Assembly (NCBI GenBank): GCA_030770425.1
Contig: JASJFT010000173.1
Coordinates: 34,293 to 98,292 of the forward strand
DNA length: 64,000 bases
Origin: Darksidea phi
Taxonomy: Eukaryota; Ascomycota; Dothideomycetes; Pleosporales; Lentitheciaceae
Reading direction: 5' to 3'
In this document: piece by piece, positions 33,328 through 45,336 of the stretch
Layout: every line of letters starts with the position of its first letter
How positions within the stretch are numbered: the first letter of the stretch is position 1
Notes under the pieces: generated by a model
What the model was told of the DNA's origin: nothing
The model's database searches: none
The model's input: the letters and a program-made list of their open reading frames with translations, nothing else
Program-made: the position numbers and the translations under genes

Positions 33328-36233
33328 TCACTGCCGTTTCTGTGACCATAAGGTCTTCAATTTGCTCCAGAACGATCTCTTTGCCTTCCGCACTCGCGTC
33401 TTGTTCCCCAAGAGAATTTCGTCCGGGTCTATGCCTATCTTGAAGGTTTGATCGCTCGTCTTAGTGTCCGTAAGGATCCCATATCTTTCGTTGGCATACT
33501 CTTTTAGCCCCAACCCGCGAACGAGGATTTCGAACCCGGAATTCGTCATTGAATTGATTCCAGCGAACTTGAATGGCGAGTCCTCGATGTTCGTATCTGG
33601 CCATTGTCTTCTTGGGCGTTCGTCATCATCCTCTTTTCCCGGAAAGCACTGAGGTGTGGTGAGGAACGTATCGTCCTTGGAGGAAACGGATGAGCCAGTC
33701 GTGTCGTCAGCAAGAGCCTCGGTGCCTGCAGCGCCTTCATTTGGCTCGCTAATCTGAACCGCATCTGGCGGGGCTGGAGAAACGGGATGCCTCGTGGCCC
33801 AAGGCTTTCGTGGTGCGACAGACCAATGCATTGGACCGGTGATTTCTTCAGGAGCCCTGAAATTAACCGAGTCCCAGAGATCAGTAGTCATGGCCTCGAC
33901 CTCTGTAATTAGGGGACTATAACTTTTACGAGACTTAGGGGTTTTCGATTCCGCGATGGCAGCGTAGCGAATTGCTTCGAACACAATAGGACGTACCTCA
34001 TCAAACCAAGCTTCGCGGGTTAGTCCGTCCCCTTTGCAAAACTGGCCCCTGCGTAGCCGACTCTTTACTGTCCTGAGTTCGATTGAAAGACCCTGGATAA
34101 TGGCAATCTCCGGCATGAATTGTTCTTTCTTTGAGAGGCAGTCCTGGATTCTGCCCATCATCTTGGGCGTGTCAATGAAGTCCTTTACACTCTTGTGCAG
34201 GAATTGCACCCGGCGATATCTCTCGTCCATGCAAGTAATGTCCGTAACTTCGAGCAAACCCAAGCATCGGCTCTTGATCCGACCTGCCATGCTTTTGCAA
34301 AGTGCTTTCTGCCTTTCGATGGACATATTTTCGACGCCATGTTCTGTTGACGATGTCTCAATTTCGGCAAAAGCGAGCTGCAGCAACGCGAGAGGCATGA
34401 CGGCGGCGTGGACCAGAAGTAGTAATTTGAAGCCCTCTTCAAGGTACCAAACTGGTCTTACTCGGTCCAACATATGCCAATATAGGTCTGTGAGGTCCTC
34501 AGGAAGCTCATTTAGTCGCCTCTCGAGGTCAATGCCTCTATCGAAATTCTGGATCCCCTCCAAAAGGGAGTGAACGACTAGCTTCACCCAGAGGAAGACC
34601 CCAGATGCCTTGTTGACCACTTGGAGCGCGAGATTCGGCCCAAGTTCTGGTTCTTCAACCTCTAGCTCTTTGAACCTGTCGTCATCATTGAACTTGCTCT
34701 TGACATAGGCCTGGATGTCGTCGAATGTCAGGTTCTGCAACATGAGTCCTGGGAAATCCTTGAAGGCTCGGTCAAATGTGAGCAGGGGCCTACTAGAAAC
34801 GCAGACCTTGATGTGATCAAAGTCGGCAGCATATCGGAAGGCCTCTGCAATCTCGGAGTGATCGCCAGCGTACTCATCCAAGCCGTCAACCAGCAAACAT
34901 ATCTTCAAAGGCACTTCTTTCTGCTCCACCAACTTCTTGAATGCGCACTTCAACCGGGGCAATGTCCAACGATTTGCGAGATCAATGATTGGCACGCCGA
35001 TTACTTCCGAGAGTACTATGGGAATGAGTTCGCGGTGATTTTCGAGAGCTTGATAGAGTAACGACCTGAGCAGGCCTTCCTGCGTCTTCTGTAGAGCGTT
35101 GCCGTTGTACCAAAAGAAGAAGCTTGCGGTGATGAGCTGAGTTCCAGCCGCCCAGGATTTGAGTGTTTCCTTGACCTTACAATGGTTCTTGAGGTATTTC
35201 ATCAGTGTTGACTTGCCCGATCCGGCCTTCCCGTTGACCCAGTATATGGAACCTCCATGCTCGAGCCATTCAATGAAGCTCTCCCAGGTAGGTTGTTTGC
35301 CTTGAGGTGCCTGCAAAATCCAGTCGAAGGTCTTTAGCTCTGCGATGGTGATCTGTTCTTCCCGATCGTCTATCACGGGGAACCAAAGACTTCTCCATTG
35401 CTGCTCTTCCAGTTCGGCCAGTTTGATGGCATAATCCGTCGCACACTCGTCGGCAAAGGAATCTGGGTCAGAGTCTGGATGACCGTTCATGAGAGCGTCA
35501 ACCCTTCGCAGAGCTGACTTTTCTGGTTGCTTGTAACGCGAGGTAGTAACAGCGATCGAATCAGTCCGTAGTTGTTGTTGTGTTCTTTCCATAGATGACG
35601 GCCACCGCGGCAGGGTCGATATTTGATCGCGAATCGCCTCCGTCAGTTTTGCAATCACGGAAGATTGCAAGTCCCGGAATTGATCTTCTTGCCTTGATGC
35701 AAGCAGATTCAAGCTTTCCCTAGACTGGCGTTGGACATGAAGAGACGTGAAGTGCGAATCAAGAAAAGCAAGTACCTCAAGGATAAGAGAATACACCACT
35801 CCAATTCATCTCGATTCTTCTTGAGCCGCCCTTGCAGCTCATCCAGTTCATGCTTCTTCCACATACATCTCACCCCAGAAACAAAGCTCTTCCATTTTCC
35901 GGGCTTACCGCTCGACTTCAGCTTGTCGAATCGCCGCAACAGCTCGTCCGCTATGGCCTGACAATCTGATATAATGGAGCTGATCCGGGCTTCGCCTCTT
36001 CCACTAGCTTGCTTCGATGCAGCACTCAGAGCAACACAATACTGTCCTAGATTGGATGAAACCTCGTCTATAGTCTCAGTGAAGCTTTTCAATAGCTCTT
36101 CCGCCTGGGCATTCGAAGCTGAGGCGCCGTCCGCGCCTCGATAGATCTCAATGGAGGTGACGCAGAGCTTCGTCGCGAAATCGAGGAACTGCACAGTATT
36201 GCCAGCAACGCCGAGGGCGGCAAGCGCCTCCAT
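33328..36233 (-). CDS. NACHT-type NLR (STAND) protein with helical N-terminal domain
   Basis: Two exons, complement(join(33328..35719, 35776..36233)), 949 aa; the 56-bp intron is phase 2. The N-terminus (MEALAALGVAGNTVQFLDFA, then about 200 helical residues) is the fungal STAND N-terminal domain of Helo-like/PigL_N type. The NACHT NTPase follows at about 290: Walker A in WVNGKAGSGKSTLMKYL, Walker B in CLLVDGLDEYAGD and sensor-like CVSSRPLLTF. The winged-helix region and a C-terminal DUF7791-like part follow (LLVHAAVMPLALLQLAFAEI, VQFLHKSVKDFI). No WD40, ankyrin or TPR repeats are present, so it is a short NLR. Members sense non-self or damage and switch on a cell-death effector. It reads intact beside a transposon-rich island. 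Confidence 0.87.
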
Positions 36234-36572
36234 GCTGAAAAATCGTGAGATGACAATTGAACTCTAGGGACACAATGCTTGATGGATGGAGTTTTCAGCT
36301 TGGTGACGAGGCTAAGGTTTTGCTCAGCCCCAGCACGTGAAAGTTGAGTCACAGGTCGCTAAAGTGCCCAATCATAGGTCACTATCCCGGCAACCGTTGA
36401 ATTGAATCCGTAGAAGTCTGTGGCCCGGTTAGGAAGCTCCGATAGCTTCTGGGTTTGCGCTCTTACGATCAAGCATTGGCTGGAATGAGCATTATCAGAT
36501 CCAATTTCTAGTGCCTTCAAAAGACTATCAATGAGAGCGCCACGCAGTGCCTAGGTCCTTCGTTCTACGAAG

Positions 36573-38335
36573 CTAATCGCTTTTGCGTTTAGTCCAAACG
36601 AGAGCAATGGTTTGTGGGTGCCTCATCTCATGTAAAATCTTTCCCTGATGCTCAATCTCCATGCTAGTTTTGAAGATCCGCTTACGCGCCTGTTCCATGC
36701 TTTCTCCATCCTGCGGCTGCGGCTGCACGGTGTAGTTTCGAAAGAGGAACGCCAATGTAGCCACAAGCTCAACCTGCGAAAACTTTTTGCCCGGGCACAC
36801 GCGCTGCCCGGTTGCCCAAGGGAGGAAGTGTTCCTGTGTGTCTGACGCCACGATCTCATTTTCGAAGGACTTCTCAACGCCATCAGGGGTTGAGATGAAG
36901 CGGTTGGGGTTCCACATCAAAGAATCTTCACCCCAGTATTGAGGGTGCGTGTGCATTGCCGCTAGGCTTAGATGGATCGAAGTGCCTGGCGGAAGTGTAA
37001 TGTTGCGAGACCCGATCTTGAGTGGCTGCGCGAAATTGCCGGTTTGCTTTACGAGCTGTCCCAGTGGGTGATTGAAACGGAGGGACTCCATCTAGTGAAC
37101 TATCAACATCTGTAGCAAAGGATATGTTTGGGCTTGCATACCACAACGGCGAGACACCGCTTTAAGTGAGGAAACGTCTTGTAGGCCCACTGCGATATAT
37201 CATCTTCAGGCAGGTAGTGACGGATCTCCTCTGCAATCCACTCCTGGGTCTTAGGGAACGCGGCCAGATCGACAATGAGGTGGTTGAGCGATATGGCAGT
37301 TGTGTCGTTTCCGGCGAAAGCATAAACGAATAAATTGCTGACAATCTCCTCCTCAGTAAGCGTCATGTTCCTTTTGCCCTGGAACGAGTGGCCATTTCCA
37401 AGGTTTTCGCTTTCGCAAGCTCGAACAAGCGCAGCAACGAGATGTTGATTGTTCTGGACCCCACGGTCCATGTTTTCTCGCTCCTCGTTAATTAATCTTG
37501 TAACGTAGGAGCGAAACATGGCAACTGCCGCTCCAGCTGACTTCCATGAAGTCGGCGTCCACCAAGCTTTCAGACCCTGCTCGCCGCAGATGAAGATAGG
37601 AACGATGTTGGCTAAAATCCTACCGAGCGAGGCTCTGTACTGGTAGGAGTCGCCCTGGGTGTTGACATGTGCTTTCGACTCGGCAGCGCCTTCGAAGGGA
37701 TATGACTTGTTGAAGATAGCTGCAGCCAGGACATTGAGCGTGAAAACCTTGGTATCATCGGCGATGGTGTTGACAGGTTGGCGCCCAAGCCAGTACTTGA
37801 GCATGCCTCGTGCCTGTGACAGAGATTGTTGCCATACCAGCTCGTTGTTCTTCTCAGTAAAGGTAATGGCAGTGACTTTGCGATGCTTCTGCCACTCCTC
37901 GTCGTCAGCTGTGGACAGGTTCTTGCCGTACACGTTCAGCACCGCAAATTGCTCCATGTTGCGCCGGAAATCAGTGCGGCGATGGAGGACCTCGGTGAAG
38001 ACAGACGCGTCGCTGACGCAGAGCCAATTGCCTCCAGGGGAGACCAGCATGAAGGCAGGACCTAACTCTTGGTGCACGACATGTCGCTCATTGGCCTCCC
38101 ATCCAAAGATATAGAAGCGGCGGAAGTGCTTGGTTCCGATGTTGAGGGCCCGACATTTGAGCGTGATGGAGCTACCAAACATCATCCAGAAGGGATTTGT
38201 AGGCGCAACCCACCGCACCAGCAATGGTAGGCCCGTCGTCTCCGCTTTTGCCTTGTTGGCTTGGAGCGATAATGCTGACCAGATAAAGAGCAGGCCTGGA
38301 AGGGCCAGCAGTGTTATCAGAATAGTCGCGATCAT
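36573..38335 (-). CDS. Cytochrome P450 monooxygenase (intact)
   Basis: Two exons, complement(join(36573..37091, 37142..38335)), 570 aa. The 50-bp phase-0 intron falls one residue before the ExxR motif, which is completed on exon 2 (MESLR). The N-terminal anchor is MIATILITLLALPGLLFIW. The I-helix oxygen-binding motif is AFAGNDTTA. The haem-binding loop FLPWATGQRVCPGKKFSQVE fits FxxGxRxCxG with the cysteine ligand. All P450 landmarks are present. It is likely ER-bound and uses NADPH-P450 reductase. The frame continues upstream to 38440, but ATG 38335 gives a proper membrane anchor. It may be the left edge of the cluster to the right. Substrate unknown. Confidence 0.88.
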
Positions 38336-39946
38336 GGTGCTATAGGCAAGGGAAGCAGTAGGAATGAAAGTATGAAAGTGTGGGTGTGAACGAGAGGATG
38401 TGTTGAGCGCGTGGGCCATTCCAGTGGTGCGGCTCAGCAAGGCGGCGTAGTTGGGCTAGGCAGAGCGCCACGTGAGCTAACTTAATTAATGTAGACGGAG
38501 AGCCATGTGCATCTGACAGTGCGCTCAATGCCAAGCGATGGGCGCCCTTCCCGTCACCGTTCCGTCGGGTCGGTGCCGGCGCAGCTTTAGGCTCGTGCAT
38601 CGCCTCAACTCACGACCTTCCAAATGTTCTTACGCCGCATATGTTGTGATTCATTGGACTATGCACTCTCCCTGGGGCTGTGGCCACTAGTACACCATCC
38701 CTCCTTACACGAAATATGAAGCCAGCATCTCAACAAAACGCACAGACAATCATATATTACTTGGCCATGTTCAAGATCTTTCGCCGTTATTACCAGCTGC
38801 ATGCAGCGCGGGATCCTGCACCTCACAACTCAACAACCTTGCCCCTTCTCCGCCTTAGCCAAACGCCAGCCAGAAGGAGCACACATAGCACTTTCCAAAT
38901 TAGCTTAGCTGCCAACATATCTGCGGCATACGACGGTACTACTAACCGCTGATCGAATCTGACTGCAAGCCCGATACCGTGCTCACAACGAGCCACATAG
39001 CGGAAGCACCAACAATGACGACCTCGAAGCCAACTGTAAACGGTGACTCACGCGCTAATGGCGAGACATTGCTGCCAGGGCGCGTCATTTTGAAGCGGCG
39101 CGGGTAGTTATGGGGATAATTCGCGGTTTGAGTCTTCGTGGAAAGAGTAGTGTGATGGCATGAGAAGCGGAGAAACTGTGCCTTCGACATTCTGACTCGA
39201 GGGTCTTATGAAGTAGCCGATGTTGCTGGAAATGGGAGCTACGCTAAGATGCAGCATCCGAGCTCGCTGACCACAGATAGATCACCCCAACGCTTCTGTA
39301 CGGAGACCGAAGCGGTATGGAAATTGTCATTCGTGCTGCACTCCGGTGAAACATATTAGTGGAGGGGCTGTGCGGTAACACAATAGTGAAATAACCCCCA
39401 CACCTGCATACGTCTAGGCAGTCAGACTTGCCTGAAGTCGTCCCACACTTAGGTAGTCGGTAAATACCTTACCCACCGAAACATAATCTCCTCACCAAGG
39501 TTAAGCAAAGAATAGAACTATTCATTTTGAACACAATTGTACCTAAGAATGATACAGTAGAGTGTATATTCGGCACAAAACTACAGGTCCTTTCCAAGTC
39601 CAGGTTCCGACACTTAAGACGGGTTCCAATGTAATGCCTACAGCAATGTTTGAGAGGGCGGGGCTTTTTGCCAAGCGCGTGACCCTGTAAAGAGTTTTGG
39701 GTCGTACGGCGTTTGGCACGTGCCTAAGGTATAAGCAGTCGGTGGGTATAGTCAAACCACTCTTAGCCAGGTTCCAGTATGCATCATAAAACAGAAGGCT
39801 TGGGGAGTTCATTAAATATATTTGCCCACCCATGGCGCCGCCCGAAATAGACCCATATCAGTTTATGTTCTGCGCTAATCAATCCCGCATTACTCTACAC
39901 ACTCTAAGTCCGTCCAAGCTCCTTAAACGCTTGCTAGTATCTCTCC
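38336..39946. other. Intergenic region, nothing recognised
   Basis: About 1.6 kb. Short frames only (for example 38680-38952 plus, 39543-39833 minus), none with domain features. It separates the intact P450 from the decayed gene set. Confidence 0.45.
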
Positions 39947-41281
39947 TCAAGTCCTCGTCTTGTCAGGCTCCGTTACCGTGACCAAGTCATGTACATTCAG
40001 CACTGGCAAACCATCTGTGGGATATATGCCCATCTCGGACGGAGCAGGACCCTCGCAGCTGTCGTTACGCAATGCACGGTCAGCGATGCTTGGCCTTCTC
40101 GTCTGGTTTGAGCTCTTCGCCGTGTTAAACAGCGAGTCTTGAAAGTGCTTCGCGCAGGCTTTCATGACATGTAAGTTGACGCCTGGGCTGCGTTTGACCT
40201 CGCGCTCGCGCTGTAAGGCTTCCTCCGCTTCTCGTGCGCGCTCTTTGTTTGCGAAGAGGGCAAGAAAAGAGGCGAGGCAGGCGACGACGATAACTAGGAA
40301 GTCAGCACACGCGCGGATCGCATGGGCGCTAGTAATTGACAACGTACCAACTGACGACTCGAAAAAGTGCCATGTGTACCGCCATGTCGACTCAACTTGC
40401 TTGTTGCTCTTGCTGACGTTGTTGCCGTTGGTGGTAACGGTGACACGCACAATTGCAATAGCCATCGTAATAATAACGAGCGAGAAGACGCCACCCAGGG
40501 CGAACCGGCGAGTCATGCTTATCCGAACATTCCAAAGAATCGAGATTGGCAGCAGCATAACTGATATCGTTGGTCAGCTCAGCTCGGCGTCCAGGAATTA
40601 AGGGTCACATACTCAACGCATCCGTAAACACATCCAACGCACAATTCACTTTCAGCGTGATGTCCTGGAACCTAATCGCATCCGCGCTCAAGCATTTGAC
40701 TGCAACCTTCACCAGCGGGTCGACTAAGCAATGGTACTGAATGGTGCCTACACACACCGCGCCGGATGCCGCAGTGATGACAGTGACAATCCACCAGCTC
40801 ACACGATAATATGTGATCTGATTTCCTAGTCGGTAAAAGAACACCAGAAAGCTCATTTTAATCGTCCATAAGCCGACGTAAAACAGAAATAGGACGGCGA
40901 GAGAGCCTTTCATGTACCGCTCGGCATTGGCAACAAAATTCGCGCTTGGTATCCGCACCCCGGCTGTGACCTCCATCAATTCGTACAGGTCGGGCACGAT
41001 GACTTACCACAGAATGGCCGTGGCAAGGAGCACGATCCAGGCGAAGCCGGCCAGGTAGTCATCGGGGAGGAGACGACGGAAGGTTTTGAAGCGCACATAG
41101 TAGCGGAAGGCGAGGGCAATAGTGGCAGTCGATGTGCCGCTCCATATGACGGCCTACGTTATTTAGTAAATGGGTGACGTGAGGGAGCCAATGTGGTGGA
41201 ACTCACAACAAAAACGGGGTGCTTAACGATGGGAGGGGAGATGCGTGGCTCGCCGCCGTAAGGTGAGGATATGGCAGACAT
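39947..41281 (-). CDS. SAT4-type fungal rhodopsin-domain membrane protein, with in-frame TAA or extra intron
   Basis: Exons: complement 41207..41281, 40613..41153, 40348..40560 and 39947..40293. The protein has about seven hydrophobic helices (AVIWSGTSTATIALAFRYYV, AGFAWIVLLATAILW, AVLFLFYVGLWTIKMSFLVF, WWIVTVITAASGAVCVG, IMLLPISILWNV, GGVFSLVIITMAIAIVRV) and a polar tail. The order matches the fungal SAT4/rhodopsin domain; loop sequence ITLKVNCALDVFTDA is typical. In exon 2 the codon after ATAILW is TAA (41004-41006), where the family often has Gln. This same sequence reads GTAAGT, a consensus donor. An acceptor at 40945 gives a 63-bp in-frame intron (40945-41007), rescuing a 370-aa protein that loses about 21 residues. 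Either a nonsense allele or this extra intron applies. Confidence 0.7.
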
Positions 41282-41879
41282 AATGATAGCTAGTAAGCTT
41301 GTGTATGGACAGCGATGTGATGGGAGCCGAGTGATGATGGTAATGTATAAATCAAGTTTTGGGGATGATAGCTGACAAGTGAACTCAGAGCGATCGGGTA
41401 GCTCAGCGATATTTAGGAAGAATGTAGGCACACGATTCTTATCTGTTCTCACCCGCTTGTCGCCAACCTCGGACGCCGACGATGGGGCTAATGGAGCCGG
41501 CTGCATGGCTATCGCCCATACCACCCTACCAAGGGACCGCAATGTCCATGCATGCACATGTATTGAAATGCACATCGGTGTTGGTAAATATAGGAGGTGG
41601 TCAGCAATGCATCAGCACACACATGTACATCTGACAGCAAAATCTGGCTTCTTGGCCTCTAGCCGTTCATGTGATCGTTCAATGGCTTGGTCAGTTGATA
41701 GGTTTCCGCAGGTGTGGCACAAGGCAGTGCTAAGTTCCCGTTCTTTCTGTGTCTGTGGTGGCACAGGGCAGTGCTACCGTAAATTCCTTTTAACGCTATG
41801 TGCGGATCGGGAGACATACAAGGATCGTGCCCGCAGAGTCGGGTGCTGAAATCGTTGCCCCATTCGACTACCTGCCTAT

Positions 41880-42570
41880 TTTAGATACACATCGTGCCCA
41901 ATACTCTTTGCAGATTTCAGTGCCGACGTATATCTTACGCTCATTGCACGGATCCCCAGTTCCGCCCCATTTACCTCGGCTACTTCCTTAACCCTCAACT
42001 TCACCCATTCCATGCCAACACAGCACAATCCAGCCAAACAAATTGCCACCAGCGCGACCATCGTTGTATTCCGAATACCCACCGTATATGCTTTGATTTG
42101 CATGTGAAGCTCCCGCAGCGATGGTTTTTGCCAGGGGTATACTTACCGTGAGCACATTGCGTTCCAAAATGTCGAAGATGTTGGTAGAAAGGTTGTTTGC
42201 CCAACTGCAGCCTAAACAAACTCAACCCATTCCGACTGGCAAATCGTCTTCATGAAGCACTGCCTGAACTGTTGTGAGCGGCTAATTTCCCCCGACCCCG
42301 GCCCCCACGCCGACGACGAATAGAAACGTTGTTGATAGGGCTGTTGAAGTGAAAGCGGTGAAGGTGATCATGAGGCCTGCACCGGTTGCGTTGATTACCG
42401 ACCCGGCGGCCATATACGGCATGCAGTGTCCTAGTAACCAACGAGTCGGAGATGACGATAAAAATAATGCGGGCCGCATGCGTGGCGATCATCCGAACGC
42501 CAGCATTGGCGGCGGGGGTGCTACGTAGGGCTTGGAAATAAATGGGGATGTTGTAAGGATACTGCATTGA
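41880..42570 (-). pseudogene. MFS transporter fragment, frameshifted and truncated
   Basis: Minus-strand pieces in three frames follow the second half of a 14-TM MFS drug-efflux transporter. They are YNIPIYFQALRSTPAANAGV and IIFIVISDSLVTR (one frame); GHCMPYMAAGSVINATGAG, TAFTSTALSTTFLFVVGVGA (another); and VALVAICLAGLCCVGMEWVK with a basic tail (another). At least two frame changes, near 42440 and 42290, are needed to join them. Helices 1-7 are absent. Family members export toxins or drugs; this copy cannot form a transporter. Confidence 0.68.
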
Positions 42571-43144
42571 GCGTTGAGCGTCAGAGTTTCGTGACCGAGA
42601 CAGAACATCTAGCCCCTAAGGCGAGGACCTTATTAGACATTCATCCCAGTATCTTAGCAGGAAAGGCATCTAACGGAGTCACGCGAACATGTTTACTTGG
42701 GTTCTTACATGCTAGTTCAGTCTGTGCGCCCCAGCACCCTTTATTAAAGATGATGGTTACTAGATGCCTGCTAAACCTTAGTGTATGCGGTAAGACAGTA
42801 TAGTCAAGGACCTTTAACCTTGGCGCATATCTGACTCGTATTCGGGCTATGCAGGTGAGAATGCAAACATAGAGACCTACTTCCGTCCTCCCCAGTAAAT
42901 TTACTAAACCCCAAAAATATGTGTATACGGCGCAGCCTTTTCAGTGTGTTATCCGTTAATCTCCGGTGGCGAGTGCCGTGATGTTGCAATGCATGTTAGC
43001 GAAGCTGGGTCCTATTTCGTTTCACATTCCAGCCTTGTGCCGTAGTTGATTCATCTTAGATATCGCTGCGCTTCGCTATTATGAATCAGCCCGGAACCCT
43101 TTCGTAGCGTCCACATTGTTGCATTACGTTCCAACACTTCCAGA

Positions 43145-43645
43145 ATGATCATTCAAGCTTTTGAGAACTACTCCACGCGATGGGGCCTTCTCGTGTCCGT
43201 CTTCTTTGCAGTCTCCCTCCTCTCCTGGCGATTATGGAAATTCACAATTGCTCCCGCACTCCGCCCATCCCGCGTTAAAGAATTCCCATATTGGATTTCA
43301 ATCTCGGGCACACATTATCGTTCTTTTTAGATGCTCCAGCTGTAGTCGATGCCGGCATGTACGTTTAATATTTCCATTCCATCTGAAATTTTGGGTCAGC
43401 ATTGAAACCAACATTTGCCAGCCACATGACCCGCGAAACCCAAGAACCCTTCAGCGTCCAACTGCTCGGCAGAAAGAACTATTCATAACTGCGGCTCCTG
43501 ATATAACCGCTGCATTTCGCAAACTAACAACGCTGTCTTTCCATCGATTCCTTGACTTTTTCGTATGCTGTTTCGGTGTGTTGAAAAGCGACGTGCCGGT
43601 GTTGAACAACGTCATGATCTGTCATAGTGAGGGCTCAGGATGAAC
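43145..43645 (+). pseudogene. Cytochrome P450 N-terminal fragment
   Basis: It starts with an anchor (ENYSTRWGLLVSVFFAVSLL) and the proline hinge KEFPYWI, then loses frame near 43306-43316. A second frame continues GHTLSFFLDAPAVVDAGM, a probable intron follows, and then RETQEPFSVQLLGRKNYS. A further one-base loss near 43486 leads to ITAAPDITAAFRKLTTLSFH and VPVLNNVM, where similarity ends. These are the first 150 or so residues of a class II P450; the I-helix, ExxR and haem loop are gone. It is not a copy of the intact P450 at 36.6 kb, whose N-terminus differs. Confidence 0.66.
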
Positions 43646-43691
43646 TACTATGAGGAAATAAGAAGTGAAGACTGCGTTGATTGTAAAAGCT

Positions 43692-43714
43692 CTATATAAG
43701 AGCGGCTTATATAG
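43692..43714. repeat. Perfect 9-bp inverted repeat between two gene fragments
   Basis: CTATATAAG, five bases, then CTTATATAG. It lies in the roughly 210-bp segment (43645-43860) that separates a 3'-truncated P450 and a 5'-truncated SDR, so it may mark an inserted or deleted element. Confidence 0.7.
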
Positions 43715-43859
43715 AACAGAATGAGGCGTAGCAGCCAGCGGTAGCTGTATGAGCTAGCCTGATATGACCCGTTTTGACCGTAGAAAGCCTGAAGCTATCG
43801 CGTATCCCGCTTCGGGTCTTAGTATGCTAGACTTCATTCATTGGATGTATAAAAGGTAG

Positions 43860-44481
43860 TTGGCCGTGGATAAGGTTGAAGAGTTGTGGGACGTCTTTTT
43901 CCCGGAAGTTATGGAAAGAACCTCATGGCCAAATCTGTGCGCGAGGACTGGGGCAAGTATCTTCGACGCGATGGCCATGAAGCTCGCCGACCTTCAGGAA
44001 CACGTTGACGTCAATGCCTACGGTGTCATCCGCCTCTTCCAGGCCACCTGCCAGCTACTTCAAAAGTCCAAGAAGCCCATCTACCTCCTCAACTCGGCCA
44101 GAGCGGAGACCATGGCCGGCATGAAGACCTTTGCGCATTTTCCTCTCGATCCTTATACCGCCTCTAAGATGCTAGCCAATTTCTTCATCCTCCGGCTTCA
44201 GATTGAACATCCCGACTTGATCGCATTTGCCATCCATTCTCGCTCCGTTGTCACCGAGAATCGCACAGCGGCTGCTGAAAAGCTGGGAGTATCGATCGAA
44301 GGCCTCTCAGTGGAACAGAGTGTGTCGAGCATGCTTTCCATCGTATGCATAAGTTTTTCCTGCCGAATCATGGCATATTCAACGATTAGTTGATGCTAAC
44401 ATTGACCAGCTTGATGGCGCCACGCTTGCCACTACTTCTGACACATTTGTCAACGTTGACGGAACACCAATACCTTGGTGA
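43860..44481 (+). pseudogene. Short-chain dehydrogenase, N-terminally truncated (nor-1/aflD-like)
   Basis: Two exons, 43860..44342 and 44410..44481, with a 67-bp intron. The visible parts are VDVNAYGVIRLFQATCQLLQ, the catalytic serine region YLLNSAR, the YxxxK motif in DPYTASKMLANFF, LIAFAIHSRSVVTE, KLGVSIEGLSVEQSV and FVNVDGTPIPW. The order and the C-terminus resemble the norsolorinic-acid ketoreductase type of SDR. The Rossmann N-terminus with TGxxxGxG is missing, there is no ATG at the open end, and an in-frame TAG precedes it. The conserved helix before VDVNAYG is also unusual. The gene cannot bind NAD(P)H as it stands. Confidence 0.68.
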
Positions 44482-45336
44482 GGGCAACGTTTGTTGCCAG
44501 GCGAAGTTGGTCAGGTTGGACACACGCTCTTGAATGGAATCTCATGCAAATTGTTCCGGAGGACACTGTTCAAGATCCCAAGCAACAGAATATAATGCAA
44601 TAGAAATTAACTCAGAGAATCCAATCGATAGACATTTCAGTCTGATCTTCAACCGATAGAAGACATACCCACTCATATATATGCATGTATTAATCAAGAC
44701 ATCTAGATTAAGCATGATGAATTGCGCCTAACTGATCTGACTTTATATTCGAACAAACTGTACACCTGTCTCAATCGACATCGGTTTTATTTCTAGTGTG
44801 TCTTCGTGTGAACCGACACCAGTTTTGGAAATAGTGAGCCACGTCTATTACAAGCGCACCGTGTGACAGGTTTCTATTCCGTGAGGCGTGTTTCTGGTCT
44901 TGCTGGATCGTCCCGGACTATTCTGCATAAGATAGTTCAGGACGGAGATAGGACCCCTGTCCACGAAATTGCGGGGAGTTACGGGGAGATCTGCATGTCA
45001 GCATTAACCGCATCCGTCCGCCGTCGGACATACGGTGCCCCGAAACCCCTCTGTAGCGCCGGATCAAGATTTTTATGGCGACAGGGGTTTTGCTCATCCA
45101 AAATATGTTGGTGCGTGACGGTGTCCCAATCGATACCAAATCCCTTGTCGACAGGACGGACCGCAGCTTCAAGGTCACCTCTACTGATGAATGTAAGATA
45201 AGAGGAACCTCAAAAGTGTTGTTTCCAATACATCGCGACGGTATAAAGACGCATAGCTGCAAGTGTATTTTCTTCGTCTTCTACTAATCCAGTCAAATTA
45301 GTTTGGGCACAGCTTGCCTCGCCTAGAACCGGTATC
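44482..45336. other. Intergenic region, unassigned
   Basis: About 850 bp. Frames at 44863-45201 and 45075-45287 have a coding-like look (GDRTPVHEIAGSYGEICM; VPIDTKSLVDRTDRSFKV) and could be scraps of another cluster gene. I cannot place them in a family. Confidence 0.35.

Noticed and set aside
43860..44481. Functional SDR gene starting at the non-ATG codon 43860
   Set aside because: The NAD(P)-binding Rossmann start is absent and a stop lies just upstream in frame, so it is a truncated relic.
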